Below the pieces are notes generated by a model. It saw only the letters and a program-made list of their open reading frames with translations. It did not search any database and had not been told where the DNA came from. A program made the position numbers and the translations under genes. This document shows positions 24,016-32,546 of a stretch of DNA of 37,486 bases, piece after piece. The DNA comes from an uncultured Lachnospiraceae bacterium (GTDB taxonomy: Bacteria; Bacillota; Clostridia; Lachnospirales; Anaerotignaceae), in assembly GCA_944383855.1 (NCBI GenBank), contig CALWRB010000031.1:1-37486 (forward strand), in the 5' to 3' direction. Every line of letters begins with the position of its first letter. The stretch's first letter is position 1.

Positions 24016-24933
24016 ATGGATATTTTGGCATTTGCACGCGCGCTGCCCGGTTCTGTCGCACAGGGCTTGATCTGGGGCATCGTGGCGATCGGTGTTTACA
24101 TCACATATAAGTTATTGGATTACGCGGACTTGTCCGTGGACGGCAGCATCTGTACCGGCGGTGCGGTAACGGTCATGATGATGTTGGCGGGTTACCCTGC
24201 GCCGCTTGCACTTTTCTGCGCAACCATCGCAGGTATGGCAGCAGGCTTTGTGACCGGTATTTTCCATACCGCAATGGGGATCCCTGCGATCCTTTCCGGT
24301 ATTTTGACACAGCTTGGACTGTATTCTGTCAATATGCGTATCATGGGAAAATCCAACCAGGCGATCAGCGTGGACAAGTTTGATCTGACACTGAGTGTAC
24401 GTTATATTCCGCAGGCAATTTTAATCGGAGCGATCTTCTGTCTGGTCGTGATCGCGGTGCTGTACTGGTTCTTTGGCACTGAGATCGGCCGCGCGATCCG
24501 TGCAACAGGTAATAACGAACAGATGGCAAAGGCACAGGGCATCGATACCAATGCAAAGAAAGTGCTGGGATTGATGATCTCCAACGGTTTGGTCGGTCTG
24601 GCAGGCGGTTTGCTTGCGCAGTATCAGGGCAATGCGGACGTGAATATGGGCCGTGGCGCGATCGTTATCGGTCTGGCTGCCGTGATCATCGGCGGCGTAT
24701 TATTCGGCAAGATCTTCCGCAATTTCTCCCTGCGACTGGTGGGTGTCGTGATCGGTGCGATCTTGTATTTCTGCGTCATCGCGTTGGTATTGCAGCTGGG
24801 TATGGAATCCACAGATATGAAACTGATCAGTGCGCTGATCGTTGCACTGTTTTTGGCTGTGCCCTATATCAAAGAAACAAAGGGACAGAAAAAAGTAAAA
24901 CCGATGGTAAAAGGAGGGGAAGAACATGCTTGA
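24016..24933 (+). CDS. ABC transporter permease (branched-chain-type fold)
   Basis: A 305-residue polytopic membrane protein with about 8-9 hydrophobic segments, of the BPD_transp_2 type that pairs with ABC_sub_bind receptors. Characteristic parts are QGLIWGIVAIGVYITYKLLDYADLS at the start (in part), DGSICTGGAV, GRAIRATGNNEQMAKAQGID (the cytoplasmic coupling loop contacting the ATPase) and SNGLVGLAGGLLAQYQG. The ATG follows TAGGAGGAAT. It overlaps the ATPase gene by 8 bases, so those two are translationally coupled. Confidence 0.93.
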   Translation: MDILAFARALPGSVAQGLIWGIVAIGVYITYKLLDYADLSVDGSICTGGAVTVMMMLAGYPAPLALFCATIAGMAAGFVTGIFHTAMGIPAILSGILTQLGLYSVNMRIMGKSNQAISVDKFDLTLSVRYIPQAILIGAIFCLVVIAVLYWFFGTEIGRAIRATGNNEQMAKAQGIDTNAKKVLGLMISNGLVGLAGGLLAQYQGNADVNMGRGAIVIGLAAVIIGGVLFGKIFRNFSLRLVGVVIGAILYFCVIALVLQLGMESTDMKLISALIVALFLAVPYIKETKGQKKVKPMVKGGEEHA

Positions 24934-25720
24934 GTTAAAACAGGTACAAAAGACATTCAATCCTAATACCATCAACGAACGCCGTGCGCTCAAGGGCATT
25001 GACCTGACTTTGCAGGAAGGCGATTTTGTGACGGTGATCGGCGGCAACGGCGCCGGAAAATCTACGATGCTCAATGCCATTGCGGGTGTTTGGCCTATCG
25101 ACCAAGGGCAGATCTTGGTCGATGGGATCGATATTACAAAGTTAGCACAGCATAAGCGCGCACAGTATCTGGGGCGTGTGTTCCAGGACCCGATGATGGG
25201 AACCGCTGCGGATATGGAACTGGAAGAAAACCTTGCCTTGGCAAAACGCAGAGGACAGTTCCGCGGCTTAAAGTGGGGCATTACGGCAAAGGAAAGAGAA
25301 GAATACCGGGAATTATTGAAAATACTGGACTTGGGGCTGGAAAACCGTTTAAAAGCAAAGGTCGGTCTGCTTTCCGGCGGACAAAGACAGGCACTGACGC
25401 TTCTGATGGCAACATTGCAAAAGCCGAAAGTTCTGCTTTTGGACGAACACACGGCGGCGCTTGACCCGAAAACGGCGTCAAAGGTATTGGAGATCTCCGA
25501 CCGTATCATTGCGGAAAACCGCTTGACGGCATTGATGGTCACACATAATATGCGTGACGCGATCCATTACGGCAATCGTCTGATTATGATGAATGAAGGC
25601 AGGATCATATTGGATATTTCCGGCGAGGAAAAGAAGAAACTGACGGTAGAACATCTGCTGGAGCAGTTTACAAAAGCAAGCGGAAGCGAATTTGCGACCG
25701 ACCGTGCGCTGCTTTCTTAA
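24926..25720 (+). CDS. ABC transporter ATP-binding protein
   Basis: A 264-residue nucleotide-binding subunit powering the importer. Walker A GGNGAGKST lies at residues 39-47, the Q-loop in RVFQDPMMG, the ABC signature LLSGGQRQA near 150, Walker B VLLLDEHTAALD near 170, and the switch histidine in MVTHNMRDA. All motifs are intact. The ATG at 24926 lies inside the end of the permease gene behind AAAGGAGGGG. A terminator follows. Confidence 0.95.
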   Translation: MLELKQVQKTFNPNTINERRALKGIDLTLQEGDFVTVIGGNGAGKSTMLNAIAGVWPIDQGQILVDGIDITKLAQHKRAQYLGRVFQDPMMGTAADMELEENLALAKRRGQFRGLKWGITAKEREEYRELLKILDLGLENRLKAKVGLLSGGQRQALTLLMATLQKPKVLLLDEHTAALDPKTASKVLEISDRIIAENRLTALMVTHNMRDAIHYGNRLIMMNEGRIILDISGEEKKKLTVEHLLEQFTKASGSEFATDRALLS

Positions 25721-25735
25721 AAAAACAAAAAAAGA

Positions 25736-25774
25736 GGAAGGACTGTGGCAGTTTTTTGCTGTGCAGTCCTTTTT
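25736..25774 (+). terminator. Terminator of the ABC importer operon
   Basis: AAGGACTG (25738-25745) pairs with CAGTCCTT (25764-25771), with a further GCAG/CTGT pairing inside, then T-run. Confidence 0.9.
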
Positions 25775-25977
25775 GATTGGAAAAAAGCTTTGCGATGCAA
25801 GAGGAAGGGGAATATCGTTTATACGCGGAGGAAGAAAAAGGCATTTCAAAAAAAATGCCCGAAAAACAGTCCGATATTATGTGAAGTGTGACCAAAAAAA
25901 AGAGTGCGTTGTCAGACAAATAGAAGAAAAAAGGAAAAGTGTTGCAAACAGGGCAGAGAAAACAGGTGGAAGTGCCA
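25775..25977. other. Non-coding, A-rich stretch before the hydrolase promoter
   Basis: No gene can be supported here. It contains a perfect 7-bp inverted repeat GGCATTT (25840-25846) / AAATGCC (25853-25859) and only a 29-codon open frame (25795-25884) without a ribosome site. Confidence 0.4.
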
Positions 25978-26006
25978 TTGACCGCTTGATATGGAATGAG
26001 TAAAAT
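25978..26006 (+). promoter_or_regulatory. Promoter of the alpha/beta hydrolase gene
   Basis: TTGACC (25978-25983), 17-base spacer, TAAAAT (26001-26006), about 80 bases ahead of the start codon. Confidence 0.7.
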
Positions 26007-26029
26007 AGAGGGACAACTGTAAAAAGGGG

Positions 26030-26058
26030 TGAAGACGAGAACGATTCGTTTTGTCTTC
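26030..26058 (+). other. Long hairpin in the hydrolase leader
   Basis: GAAGAC...AACG pairs with CGTT...GTCTTC around a short loop (about 26031-26058), a nearly continuous 12-bp stem between promoter and ribosome site, with no T-run after it. Confidence 0.5.
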
Positions 26059-26086
26059 TGATAGGCAGAGAAAGGGAGAAACAGAA

Positions 26087-26896
26087 ATGGTTAGAGTTTA
26101 CGGCACGGCGCCTTACGCTATGGCGTTGTTGCACGGGGGACCGGACGATATAGGGTCTATGGCTTGTGTGGCGGAGCGTTTGTCTGACGAAATGGGGATT
26201 TTAGAACCGCTGCAAAGCAAAAATACGGCAGAAGCATTGCTAAAGGAACTGCGGGGGCAGCTGGGCGCCTTTTGCGACGGAAAGATCATGTTGTTGGGGC
26301 ATTCTTGGGGTGCCATGCTGTCGATATTATACGCGGCGAAATTTCCGGAAGATGTCAGGGCACTGTTTTTGGTCGGTTGTCCGCCGTTGGAACAGAACTA
26401 TGTGCATTTGGTCGGCAGGTGGCAGCAGGAGCCTTGGAACAAAGAAGAACAGGAAACTTATGCGCGGACCATTGCGGAGCCGAAGCAGCGGATCGAGGCG
26501 CAGAAAAACAGACTGATGCAGGAGCTGGAGCAGATCACAAGAACGTCCGATGTACACGATGGGGAGCATCAGAACGTACATCAGGATATTTTTCCCGATC
26601 AACAGATCCATCAGGCGCTGCGCGAGCAGGCAGGTCGTTTGCGGCAGGAAGGCGTCTTTGAAAAGGCGCTGTATCGCATCAAATGCCCTGTGTATGTGAT
26701 CCACGGGGAGTTTGACCCGAACCCGATCGAGGGCGTTTTGGAGCCGATGCAGAAAGCGGGGATTTCCGTTAAGCTGCGGACGATGCAAAACTGCGGGCAC
26801 GCGCCTTTTGGCGAAGCGCAGGCGAAAGAAGATTTTTTCCGACTGGTATCGGAACTGGTGCAGGAACTGAAAGAAGAAGTACAGATAAATCCATGA
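26087..26896 (+). CDS. Alpha/beta hydrolase (prolyl aminopeptidase-like)
   Basis: A 269-residue cytoplasmic hydrolase with the full catalytic set: oxyanion-hole motif HGGP (residues 16-19), nucleophile S73 in GHSWG, acid D210 in HGEFDPNP and H238 in NCGHAPF. The HGGP motif resembles the proline iminopeptidase branch. The region between about residues 110 and 190 is a charged helical lid (NKEEQETYARTIAEPKQRIE). The substrate is unknown. The ATG at 26087 has AAAGGGAG upstream. It has its own promoter and terminator, so it is a single-gene unit standing between the ABC importer and the yqfC cluster. Confidence 0.88.
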   Translation: MVRVYGTAPYAMALLHGGPDDIGSMACVAERLSDEMGILEPLQSKNTAEALLKELRGQLGAFCDGKIMLLGHSWGAMLSILYAAKFPEDVRALFLVGCPPLEQNYVHLVGRWQQEPWNKEEQETYARTIAEPKQRIEAQKNRLMQELEQITRTSDVHDGEHQNVHQDIFPDQQIHQALREQAGRLRQEGVFEKALYRIKCPVYVIHGEFDPNPIEGVLEPMQKAGISVKLRTMQNCGHAPFGEAQAKEDFFRLVSELVQELKEEVQINP

Positions 26897-26904
26897 TGCA
26901 GCAA

Positions 26905-26940
26905 GGCGTCTTTGGGGTGATGACCCAAGGCGCCTTTTTT
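26905..26940 (+). terminator. Terminator after the hydrolase gene
   Basis: AAGGCG-T-CTTTGGG pairs with CCCAAGG-CGCCTT across GTGATGA, followed by TTTTTT. Confidence 0.9.
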
Positions 26941-26968
26941 GATGCCCGAAAACTGTCCGCAGACGGAA

Positions 26969-26997
26969 AAATATTTTTCTTTGCTGCGGCATAAATT
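26969..26997 (+). promoter_or_regulatory. Probable sigma-E-type sporulation promoter of yqfC
   Basis: AAATATT (26969-26975), 14-base spacer, CATAAATT (26990-26997). The known B. subtilis sigma-E consensus is KMATATT, 14-15 bases, CATACAHT; the match has one mismatch in each box. yqfC is in the sigma-E regulon of B. subtilis, which supports the call. No good sigma-A promoter is seen in this gap. Confidence 0.5.
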
Positions 26998-27039
26998 GAA
27001 GAAATGAGGATACGCAAAAAAAGGAGCTGACGCTTTGCT

Positions 27040-27303
27040 ATGAAAATCGCGAAAAAAATGGCGGAAGCACTGGAACTGCCGCGGGAAGTGGTGCTTCGGC
27101 TGCCGCTGATCTGCCTGACAGGGCGCACAGAGCTGACGGTGGAAAATTATAAAGGAATGCTGGAATACAATGAGGAGGAGATCCGTATCAATACGGCGGA
27201 GGGGATCCTTTCTGTGCGTGGCAGGGGGCTTTGCCTGCAGCGTATGACAGCGGAGTGTGTTGCCATCGGCGGGTATATCATCGCGATGGAATTTCTGACG
27301 TGA
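27040..27303 (+). CDS. yqfC: Sporulation protein YqfC (YabP/YqfC family)
   Basis: An 87-residue protein of the YabP/YqfC family, made in the mother cell during sporulation. It shows the family core LPREVVLRLPLICLTGR (partial), LTVENYKGMLEYNEEEIRI, GILSVRGRGLCL and a C-terminal GGYIIAMEF. The exact function is not established; YqfC and YqfD occur together in spore-formers. The ATG follows AAGGAG. The stop codon is 14 bases before the chosen start of yqfD, so they are coupled. Confidence 0.93.
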   Translation: MKIAKKMAEALELPREVVLRLPLICLTGRTELTVENYKGMLEYNEEEIRINTAEGILSVRGRGLCLQRMTAECVAIGGYIIAMEFLT

Positions 27304-27317
27304 TCGAGGTGAGGATT

Positions 27318-28547
27318 TTGTTTTCAGCATTATGGCATTATTTGTGCGGATATGATATGATAAGAGTGAACGGTTTTTCTACGGAACGATTTTTGAATCT
27401 GGTGGCGAGGGAAGGCGTTTTTCTGCGCTGTGTCGTATGTAAGGGCAGCGCGGTGGAGTTTTGCGCCGCCCCGCATACACTGGATATCCTGCGGCGCTGT
27501 GCCGAAAAAACAGGCTGCAGCTTACAGGTGCTGCGCAGCGTGGGAATGCCGAAAAAAATCGGCAGACTGCGCAGACGTTGGGCATTGACGGCAGGCGCCT
27601 GCTGTTTTCTGTTGGGGTGGTACGCGCTTTCCTGCTTTGTCTGGACGGTACGGGTGGAAGGAAACGAAACTATACCGACAGAGGCGATTTTGGAAGGGTG
27701 CAGTTCATTGGGACTTGCTCCCGGTACATTGCGTAAACAGATCGATGCCGAAGCGGTGAAGGACGGGTTGCTGCTGCAATTTGAACAAGCCGCTTGGGTC
27801 AGTGTCGCGATTGAGGGAACGCAGGCAGAGGTAAAGGTGGCGGAGCGTATTGACTCGCCGCCCGTTTTGCAGGAAGAACCGCAGCAGGTCATCGCATCAC
27901 AGGATGGTCTGATTTTACAAGTGACAGCACAAAGAGGCACGCCGTTAGTCAAGGCAGGCGATGTGGTCAAGGCGGGCGATGTGCTGATCGATGCTGCCAT
28001 GCAGATTGAAGGCGAAACGGAGCAGAAAACGCAATACACGGCGGCGGAAGGCGCGGTCTATGCCAAGACGTGGCAGGATTTTTCCGTGCAGGTGCCGTTT
28101 GCGTATGAACAGAAGGAATACGGGAAAACAGAAACTTTCTACCGTCTGCAGATCGGTTCGCTGCAGCTAGATTTGGGCAGTACGGGGAAGAACACTTTGA
28201 CGGAAGAATATGTGAAGTGGAAAAAATATCTTTCCATCGGGGATTTTTCACTGCCGATCGGCATCAGCTTTTTGCAGGGCAGAACAATCACGCTGCAAAA
28301 CGCTGTCCGCAGTGCGGAGGAAGCAAAAACAGAAGCGGAAGCGTTGTTATGGGAAGCCGCGATGGATTCTTTGGGCGTCCATGACAGTCTGATGGATATT
28401 TCCATTGACTATGTGGACAATATTGATGGGATATCCGCAACGGCACAGGCAACGTTTATCCGCAGGATTGATACACGGGTAAAATATGAAATCAATGGGA
28501 GAGATGCAGAAGATGGAACAGACGGAACTGATGATACAGATTCCTAA
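27318..28547 (+). CDS. yqfD: Sporulation protein YqfD
   Basis: A 409-residue membrane protein conserved in spore-formers and needed in the forespore/mother-cell stage in B. subtilis. It has an N-terminal soluble part (LCGYDMIRVNGFSTERFLNL), one transmembrane segment near residues 95-112 (ALTAGACCFLLGWYAL) and then an extracytoplasmic part. That part opens with VRVEGNETIPTEAILEGC, a POTRA/FtsQ-like pattern, and continues to the C-terminus. I chose the TTG at 27318 because GAGGTGAGG lies just upstream; a GTG at 27300 overlapping the yqfC stop is the alternative. The 3' end overlaps phoH by 35 bases. Confidence 0.9.
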   Translation: MFSALWHYLCGYDMIRVNGFSTERFLNLVAREGVFLRCVVCKGSAVEFCAAPHTLDILRRCAEKTGCSLQVLRSVGMPKKIGRLRRRWALTAGACCFLLGWYALSCFVWTVRVEGNETIPTEAILEGCSSLGLAPGTLRKQIDAEAVKDGLLLQFEQAAWVSVAIEGTQAEVKVAERIDSPPVLQEEPQQVIASQDGLILQVTAQRGTPLVKAGDVVKAGDVLIDAAMQIEGETEQKTQYTAAEGAVYAKTWQDFSVQVPFAYEQKEYGKTETFYRLQIGSLQLDLGSTGKNTLTEEYVKWKKYLSIGDFSLPIGISFLQGRTITLQNAVRSAEEAKTEAEALLWEAAMDSLGVHDSLMDISIDYVDNIDGISATAQATFIRRIDTRVKYEINGRDAEDGTDGTDDTDS

Positions 28548-29511
28548 TCAGGTGATATTGGCGGTATTCGGGCAATTTGATGCGAATATCAAAAAAATAG
28601 AGCAGGCTTGCGGTGTAAAAATCGTCAACCGCGGCGAAGGCGTGAAGGTGACGGGTAGTGCAAGCGGTGCGAAAACAGCCGCACAGGTGTTGGAATCGCT
28701 TAGTGCCATTGCGTTAAAAAAAGAGGAGATCAATGAACAAAAGGTGACCTATCTGCTTTCTATGGCAGAGGAGGAAGAAATGAAGGCAGTGGAAAAGATG
28801 TATGACGATACCATCTGCATCACTGTCAGCGGCAGAGCGGTAAAACCCAAAACGCTCGGACAGAAAAAATATGTGGATATGATCGAAAAGAACACCGTGG
28901 TATTTGGCATTGGCCCTGCCGGTACGGGAAAAACGTATCTGGCGATGGCAAAGGCGATCACGGCATTTAAAAATAATGAAGTAGGCAGAATCATTCTGAC
29001 CAGACCTGCCATTGAGGCGGGCGAGAAACTGGGCTTTTTGCCGGGGGATTTGCAGCAGAAGGTGGACCCGTACCTGCGACCGCTGTATGATGCGCTGTAT
29101 GAAATCATGGGGGCGGAAACATTCCTGAAAAATATGGAAAAAGGACTGATCGAAGTGGCGCCGCTTGCCTATATGCGCGGACGTACGCTGGATAATGCGT
29201 TTATCGTGCTGGACGAGGCGCAAAATACGACGCCGGCACAGATGAAGATGTTTTTGACGCGTATCGGTTTTGGGTCTAAGGCAGTGATCACCGGCGACCT
29301 GACGCAGATCGACCTTTCGGAAGGCAAGCGTTCGGGACTGACCGAAGCGGCAAAGATATTGGGCGGCATCGAAGGCATCGGCATCATTACGCTGACTAAT
29401 AAAGACGTTGTGCGCCACCCGCTGGTGCAAAAGATCATACTGGCATATGAGAAGTTCGAGAATAAGAAGCGGAGTGAGGCAGATGGCAAGAAGTTCAGGA
29501 GAAACCGCTAA
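28513..29511 (+). CDS. phoH: PhoH-like ATPase
   Basis: A 332-residue P-loop ATPase with an N-terminal KH-like region (about 10-75) and the PhoH domain: Walker A GPAGTGKT at 134-141, ARPAIEAGEKLGFLPGD-type stretch (TRPAIEAGEKLGFLPGD), Walker B IVLDEAQNTT (231-240) and the sensor SKAVITGDLTQIDL. PhoH proteins are linked to RNA metabolism and helicase-like activity and are often encoded next to ybeY, as here. I chose the ATG at 28513, with GGGAGAG 9 bases upstream; it lies inside the end of yqfD. The 3' end overlaps pgpH by 29 bases. Confidence 0.95.
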   Translation: MEQTELMIQIPNQVILAVFGQFDANIKKIEQACGVKIVNRGEGVKVTGSASGAKTAAQVLESLSAIALKKEEINEQKVTYLLSMAEEEEMKAVEKMYDDTICITVSGRAVKPKTLGQKKYVDMIEKNTVVFGIGPAGTGKTYLAMAKAITAFKNNEVGRIILTRPAIEAGEKLGFLPGDLQQKVDPYLRPLYDALYEIMGAETFLKNMEKGLIEVAPLAYMRGRTLDNAFIVLDEAQNTTPAQMKMFLTRIGFGSKAVITGDLTQIDLSEGKRSGLTEAAKILGGIEGIGIITLTNKDVVRHPLVQKIILAYEKFENKKRSEADGKKFRRNR

Positions 29512-31579
29512 ACGGCGCAGACAGCAAAAATGGTTGCTGATCATTGCCTTTTTGCTGACGGTGGTCTGCATTGTAACGGGTTCTTATGTGCAGGAATTGG
29601 AAAGCGTGGAAGTGGGAAGCGTTGCGCAAAAGCGCTATGTCGCTCCCAGAGATACGGTGGACACTGTCGCGACGGAAAAGAAAAAGGAAGAAGCGGCGGC
29701 GGAGGTCGGACCGCTGTATAAACACGATACACAAGTGGAGGAACAGACGCAGCAGGGGATACAGACTTTTTTCGAAACGCTGGAAGCTGCTTTGAATCGT
29801 TTGGGAGAAAGGGAGAATCTGGCTTCGGTGCTTTCCGACAGTTCCCTGAACCTTCCGGTGGCATTAAACAGCAGGTATTTGAATGCCTATGCACAGCTAA
29901 GCGAAACCAACCGCACATTATTTGCGCAGGACTGCGTCGCGGTGGTCGTGACGGTGTATGAACAGGGCATTACGGAAGATACACTGGAAAAAGGCAAAGA
30001 AAACGCTGCGGCATATGTGGACGGCACGCCATGGTCGGAGCCGCTCAAAGAGTTTGCCAAGGCGATTGCGGACAAGGCTTTGCAGCCGAATCTGGTATTA
30101 GACGAAGAAGCGATGGAAACGGCACGCAACACGAAGATGGAAGAAGTGGAAGATGTCGTGATCCAAAAGGGACAGAAAATCGTCGATGAGGGCGAGATCA
30201 TCACACAGGAGATTTATGACCGGCTGGTCAGTATGAATCTTTTGGAAACCGCCTCTTATCGGGAGTCGGTATTGCCTTTGGCGGGCAGTCTTTTGGTTAC
30301 GGGACTGATTTTTGCGGCACTGCTGCTCTTTTTTCTGTGGGGCAGCAAAAGTCAGCACGTTCTGGCGGCAAATGAGGAGCAGATGCTTTTTGCGGTCTAT
30401 GTGATCATGACGATCGTGCTGCGCTTGATGAGCCAGATCTCGTATTTTACATTGATCCCGATGGAGCTTTTGCCGATGCTTTTGAGTATTTTGATCGGCA
30501 GAAGGATCTCTTTGGTCATCAATAGCTTTTTCTGCATCATCGGGTGTTTCATTTTTAACGGAGATGTAGAATTTTTGATGTATGCTATGCTGACAGGTTC
30601 TTTCGCGGCGATTTTGATTCAGAAAACGGACAAGCGCAGCCGTATGGTGCCTGTGGCACTGGCGCAGGCGGCGGTTTGCTTTGTAACGATGTTTGCGGTG
30701 GGTCTGTTCTTTGATAAAGGATATTCTTGGAACCTGTTTCTTTCCAGTGCATTCGGTGCGCTGATGGGTATGGTTTCCGTGATGATTGCGGTGGGCAGTC
30801 TACCGGTATGGGAGGCGGCATTTGAAGCTAATACACCGCTTCGGCTGTTGGAGTTGACCAATCCGAATCACGATCTGCTGCGTAAAATGATGATCGAAGC
30901 GCCAGGAACATACCACCACAGCCTGATCGTGGCAAACTTGGCGGAAACTGCAGCTTATGAGATTGGCGCAAACAGCACGCTGGCACGGGCAGGTGCGTAT
31001 TACCATGACATCGGCAAACTGAAAAATCCGCTGTATTTCGGCGAAAATCAAAGCGGAGAAAATCTGCATGATATGCTTCGACCGAAAGAAAGCGCGAAGA
31101 TTATATTGCAGCATGTCAAGGCAGGTGCGGAAATGGGACGAGCCGCAAAACTGCCCAAAGCGGTGTTGGCTATTTTACAGGAGCATCATGGTACATCATT
31201 GGTGAAGTTCTTTTATTTCAAGGCATTGAAAGAAGACAGCGGCGAAGAAGTGAAAGAAGCTGATTTCCGCTATCCCGGACCGATTCCTTCAAGCAGGGAA
31301 TCCGCTGTGGTGATGTTGGCGGATACGGTGGAAGCTGCCGTGCGTTCGATGCTTGGGAAAGGAAAAACTCTGGAAGATGCGGAAGAATTTATCCGTACAC
31401 TGATCAAAGATAAATTGGACGACGGACAGCTCAACCACAGCGGGCTTACGATTGATGAGCTGGAAACGATACGCAAGGCGTTTATGAAGGTATTCCAGGG
31501 AATGTACCACGAAAGAGTGGCATACCCTGCGCAAAAGGAAATCGCGCAGGCGCAGAAAGAAAAGGAGGCACAAAAATGA
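29483..31579 (+). CDS. pgpH: Cyclic-di-AMP phosphodiesterase PgpH (7TMR-HD protein, YqfF)
   Basis: A 698-residue membrane protein that hydrolyses the second messenger c-di-AMP. It has an N-terminal helix (about 17-34), a large extracytoplasmic domain (about 35-265), a seven-helix membrane domain (about 270-450) and a cytoplasmic HD phosphohydrolase domain. The HD domain carries GTYHHSLIVANLAE and the catalytic YYHDIGKLKNP, followed by LQEHHGT and VVMLADTVEAA. All metal-ligand His/Asp motifs are present. The ATG at 29483 lies inside phoH behind GGAGTGAGG. It overlaps ybeY by 4 bases (ATGA). Confidence 0.95.
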   Translation: MARSSGETAKRRRQQKWLLIIAFLLTVVCIVTGSYVQELESVEVGSVAQKRYVAPRDTVDTVATEKKKEEAAAEVGPLYKHDTQVEEQTQQGIQTFFETLEAALNRLGERENLASVLSDSSLNLPVALNSRYLNAYAQLSETNRTLFAQDCVAVVVTVYEQGITEDTLEKGKENAAAYVDGTPWSEPLKEFAKAIADKALQPNLVLDEEAMETARNTKMEEVEDVVIQKGQKIVDEGEIITQEIYDRLVSMNLLETASYRESVLPLAGSLLVTGLIFAALLLFFLWGSKSQHVLAANEEQMLFAVYVIMTIVLRLMSQISYFTLIPMELLPMLLSILIGRRISLVINSFFCIIGCFIFNGDVEFLMYAMLTGSFAAILIQKTDKRSRMVPVALAQAAVCFVTMFAVGLFFDKGYSWNLFLSSAFGALMGMVSVMIAVGSLPVWEAAFEANTPLRLLELTNPNHDLLRKMMIEAPGTYHHSLIVANLAETAAYEIGANSTLARAGAYYHDIGKLKNPLYFGENQSGENLHDMLRPKESAKIILQHVKAGAEMGRAAKLPKAVLAILQEHHGTSLVKFFYFKALKEDSGEEVKEADFRYPGPIPSSRESAVVMLADTVEAAVRSMLGKGKTLEDAEEFIRTLIKDKLDDGQLNHSGLTIDELETIRKAFMKVFQGMYHERVAYPAQKEIAQAQKEKEAQK

Positions 31580-32046
31580 GTGTATGGATCGACCAACGCG
31601 CAGAAAAAGTGTTGGACGAGCAGATGGAAGCAGTCATTCGCGCGGTAGTTGCGGACAGCCTTTGCTACGAAGGATTTTCGGAACCTGCGGAAGTCAGCGT
31701 TTCCATTGTGACAGAGGAGGAGATCCGCTCCATCAATCGACAGTTTCGCGGCATTGACCGTGTGACAGATGTGCTGAGTTTTCCGCTTTTGACATTTGAG
31801 GCGGGAGAAGTTTATGAGCGCAATGAGGACGGAGAGGTGCTTTTGGGCGATATCATCATCTGCCTGCAAAGAGCAGAGGAGCAGGCGGCATCTTACGGGC
31901 ACAGCCTGAAGCGGGAGATCGCTTTTTTGACGGCGCACAGTATGCTGCATCTATTGGGGTACGACCATATGGAAAAAGAAGAAGAAAAGATCATGTTTGA
32001 AAAACAGGAGGAGATCCTGCAAAAAGCGGGGATCCCCAGACAATAA
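31576..32046 (+). CDS. ybeY: Endoribonuclease YbeY (rRNA maturation factor)
   Basis: A 156-residue zinc-dependent RNase involved in 16S rRNA 3' end maturation and ribosome quality control. The three zinc His residues are H121, H125 and H131 in AHSMLHLLGYDHMEKEE; Ser replaces the common Gly after the first His. Earlier family parts are DRVTDVLSFPL (61-71) and LLGDIIIC. It overlaps the end of pgpH by 4 bases, so translation is coupled. Full length. Some Firmicutes have dgkA after ybeY; here cdd follows directly after 24 bases. Confidence 0.96.
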   Translation: MSVWIDQRAEKVLDEQMEAVIRAVVADSLCYEGFSEPAEVSVSIVTEEEIRSINRQFRGIDRVTDVLSFPLLTFEAGEVYERNEDGEVLLGDIIICLQRAEEQAASYGHSLKREIAFLTAHSMLHLLGYDHMEKEEEKIMFEKQEEILQKAGIPRQ

Positions 32047-32070
32047 AGAGAAAAAAAGGAGGCAGGACGT

Positions 32071-32463
32071 ATGCAGAAGGAAGAATTGATCCGACTGGCG
32101 GAAACGGCGATGGAACGGGCTTACGCACCGTATTCCCATTTTCAGGTGGGGGCGGCGCTGTTGGCAAAAGACGGAAGGGTGTTTTTAGGTTGTAATGTGG
32201 AAAACGCTTCTTTCGGTGCAACGATCTGCGCGGAGCGCACGGCGGTGACAAAAGCGGTTTCGGAAGGCGTACGGGAGTTTTCCGCGATCGCGATTGTGGC
32301 AAGTTCCGGGGAATATGCGGCGCCATGCGGTATTTGCCGACAGGTATTATTTGAATTTATGCCGGAAGGCACCGTAATACTTGGCGCAAAGGACGCGCCA
32401 ATCAAAGTGATGCCGCTGCGTGAACTGCTGCCGATGGGATTTGGCGGAAGCGATATCAAATAA
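32071..32463 (+). CDS. cdd: Cytidine deaminase
   Basis: Converts cytidine and deoxycytidine to uridine and deoxyuridine in pyrimidine salvage. The 130-residue protein is the small homotetrameric type: YSHFQVGAAL (21-30), GCNVENASFG (40-49), catalytic C53-A-E55 and PCGIC (85-89) giving the second and third zinc cysteines C86 and C89. The ATG follows AAGGAGG. Placing cdd between ybeY and era is the common Firmicutes arrangement. Confidence 0.96.
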   Translation: MQKEELIRLAETAMERAYAPYSHFQVGAALLAKDGRVFLGCNVENASFGATICAERTAVTKAVSEGVREFSAIAIVASSGEYAAPCGICRQVLFEFMPEGTVILGAKDAPIKVMPLRELLPMGFGGSDIK

Positions 32464-32546
32464 CGGCAGGACAGCGATAGCAAGACGGCTTGGTATTTCG
32501 AAGAAATTGCCGGCTGTTTTGCAAAAACAAAACTTGAGGTGGAAGT

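Noticed and set aside
25795..25884. A 29-codon frame in the spacer before the hydrolase (starts MQEEGEYRLYAEEE)
   Set aside because: No ribosome binding site, and the region looks like A-rich non-coding DNA; too short to support.
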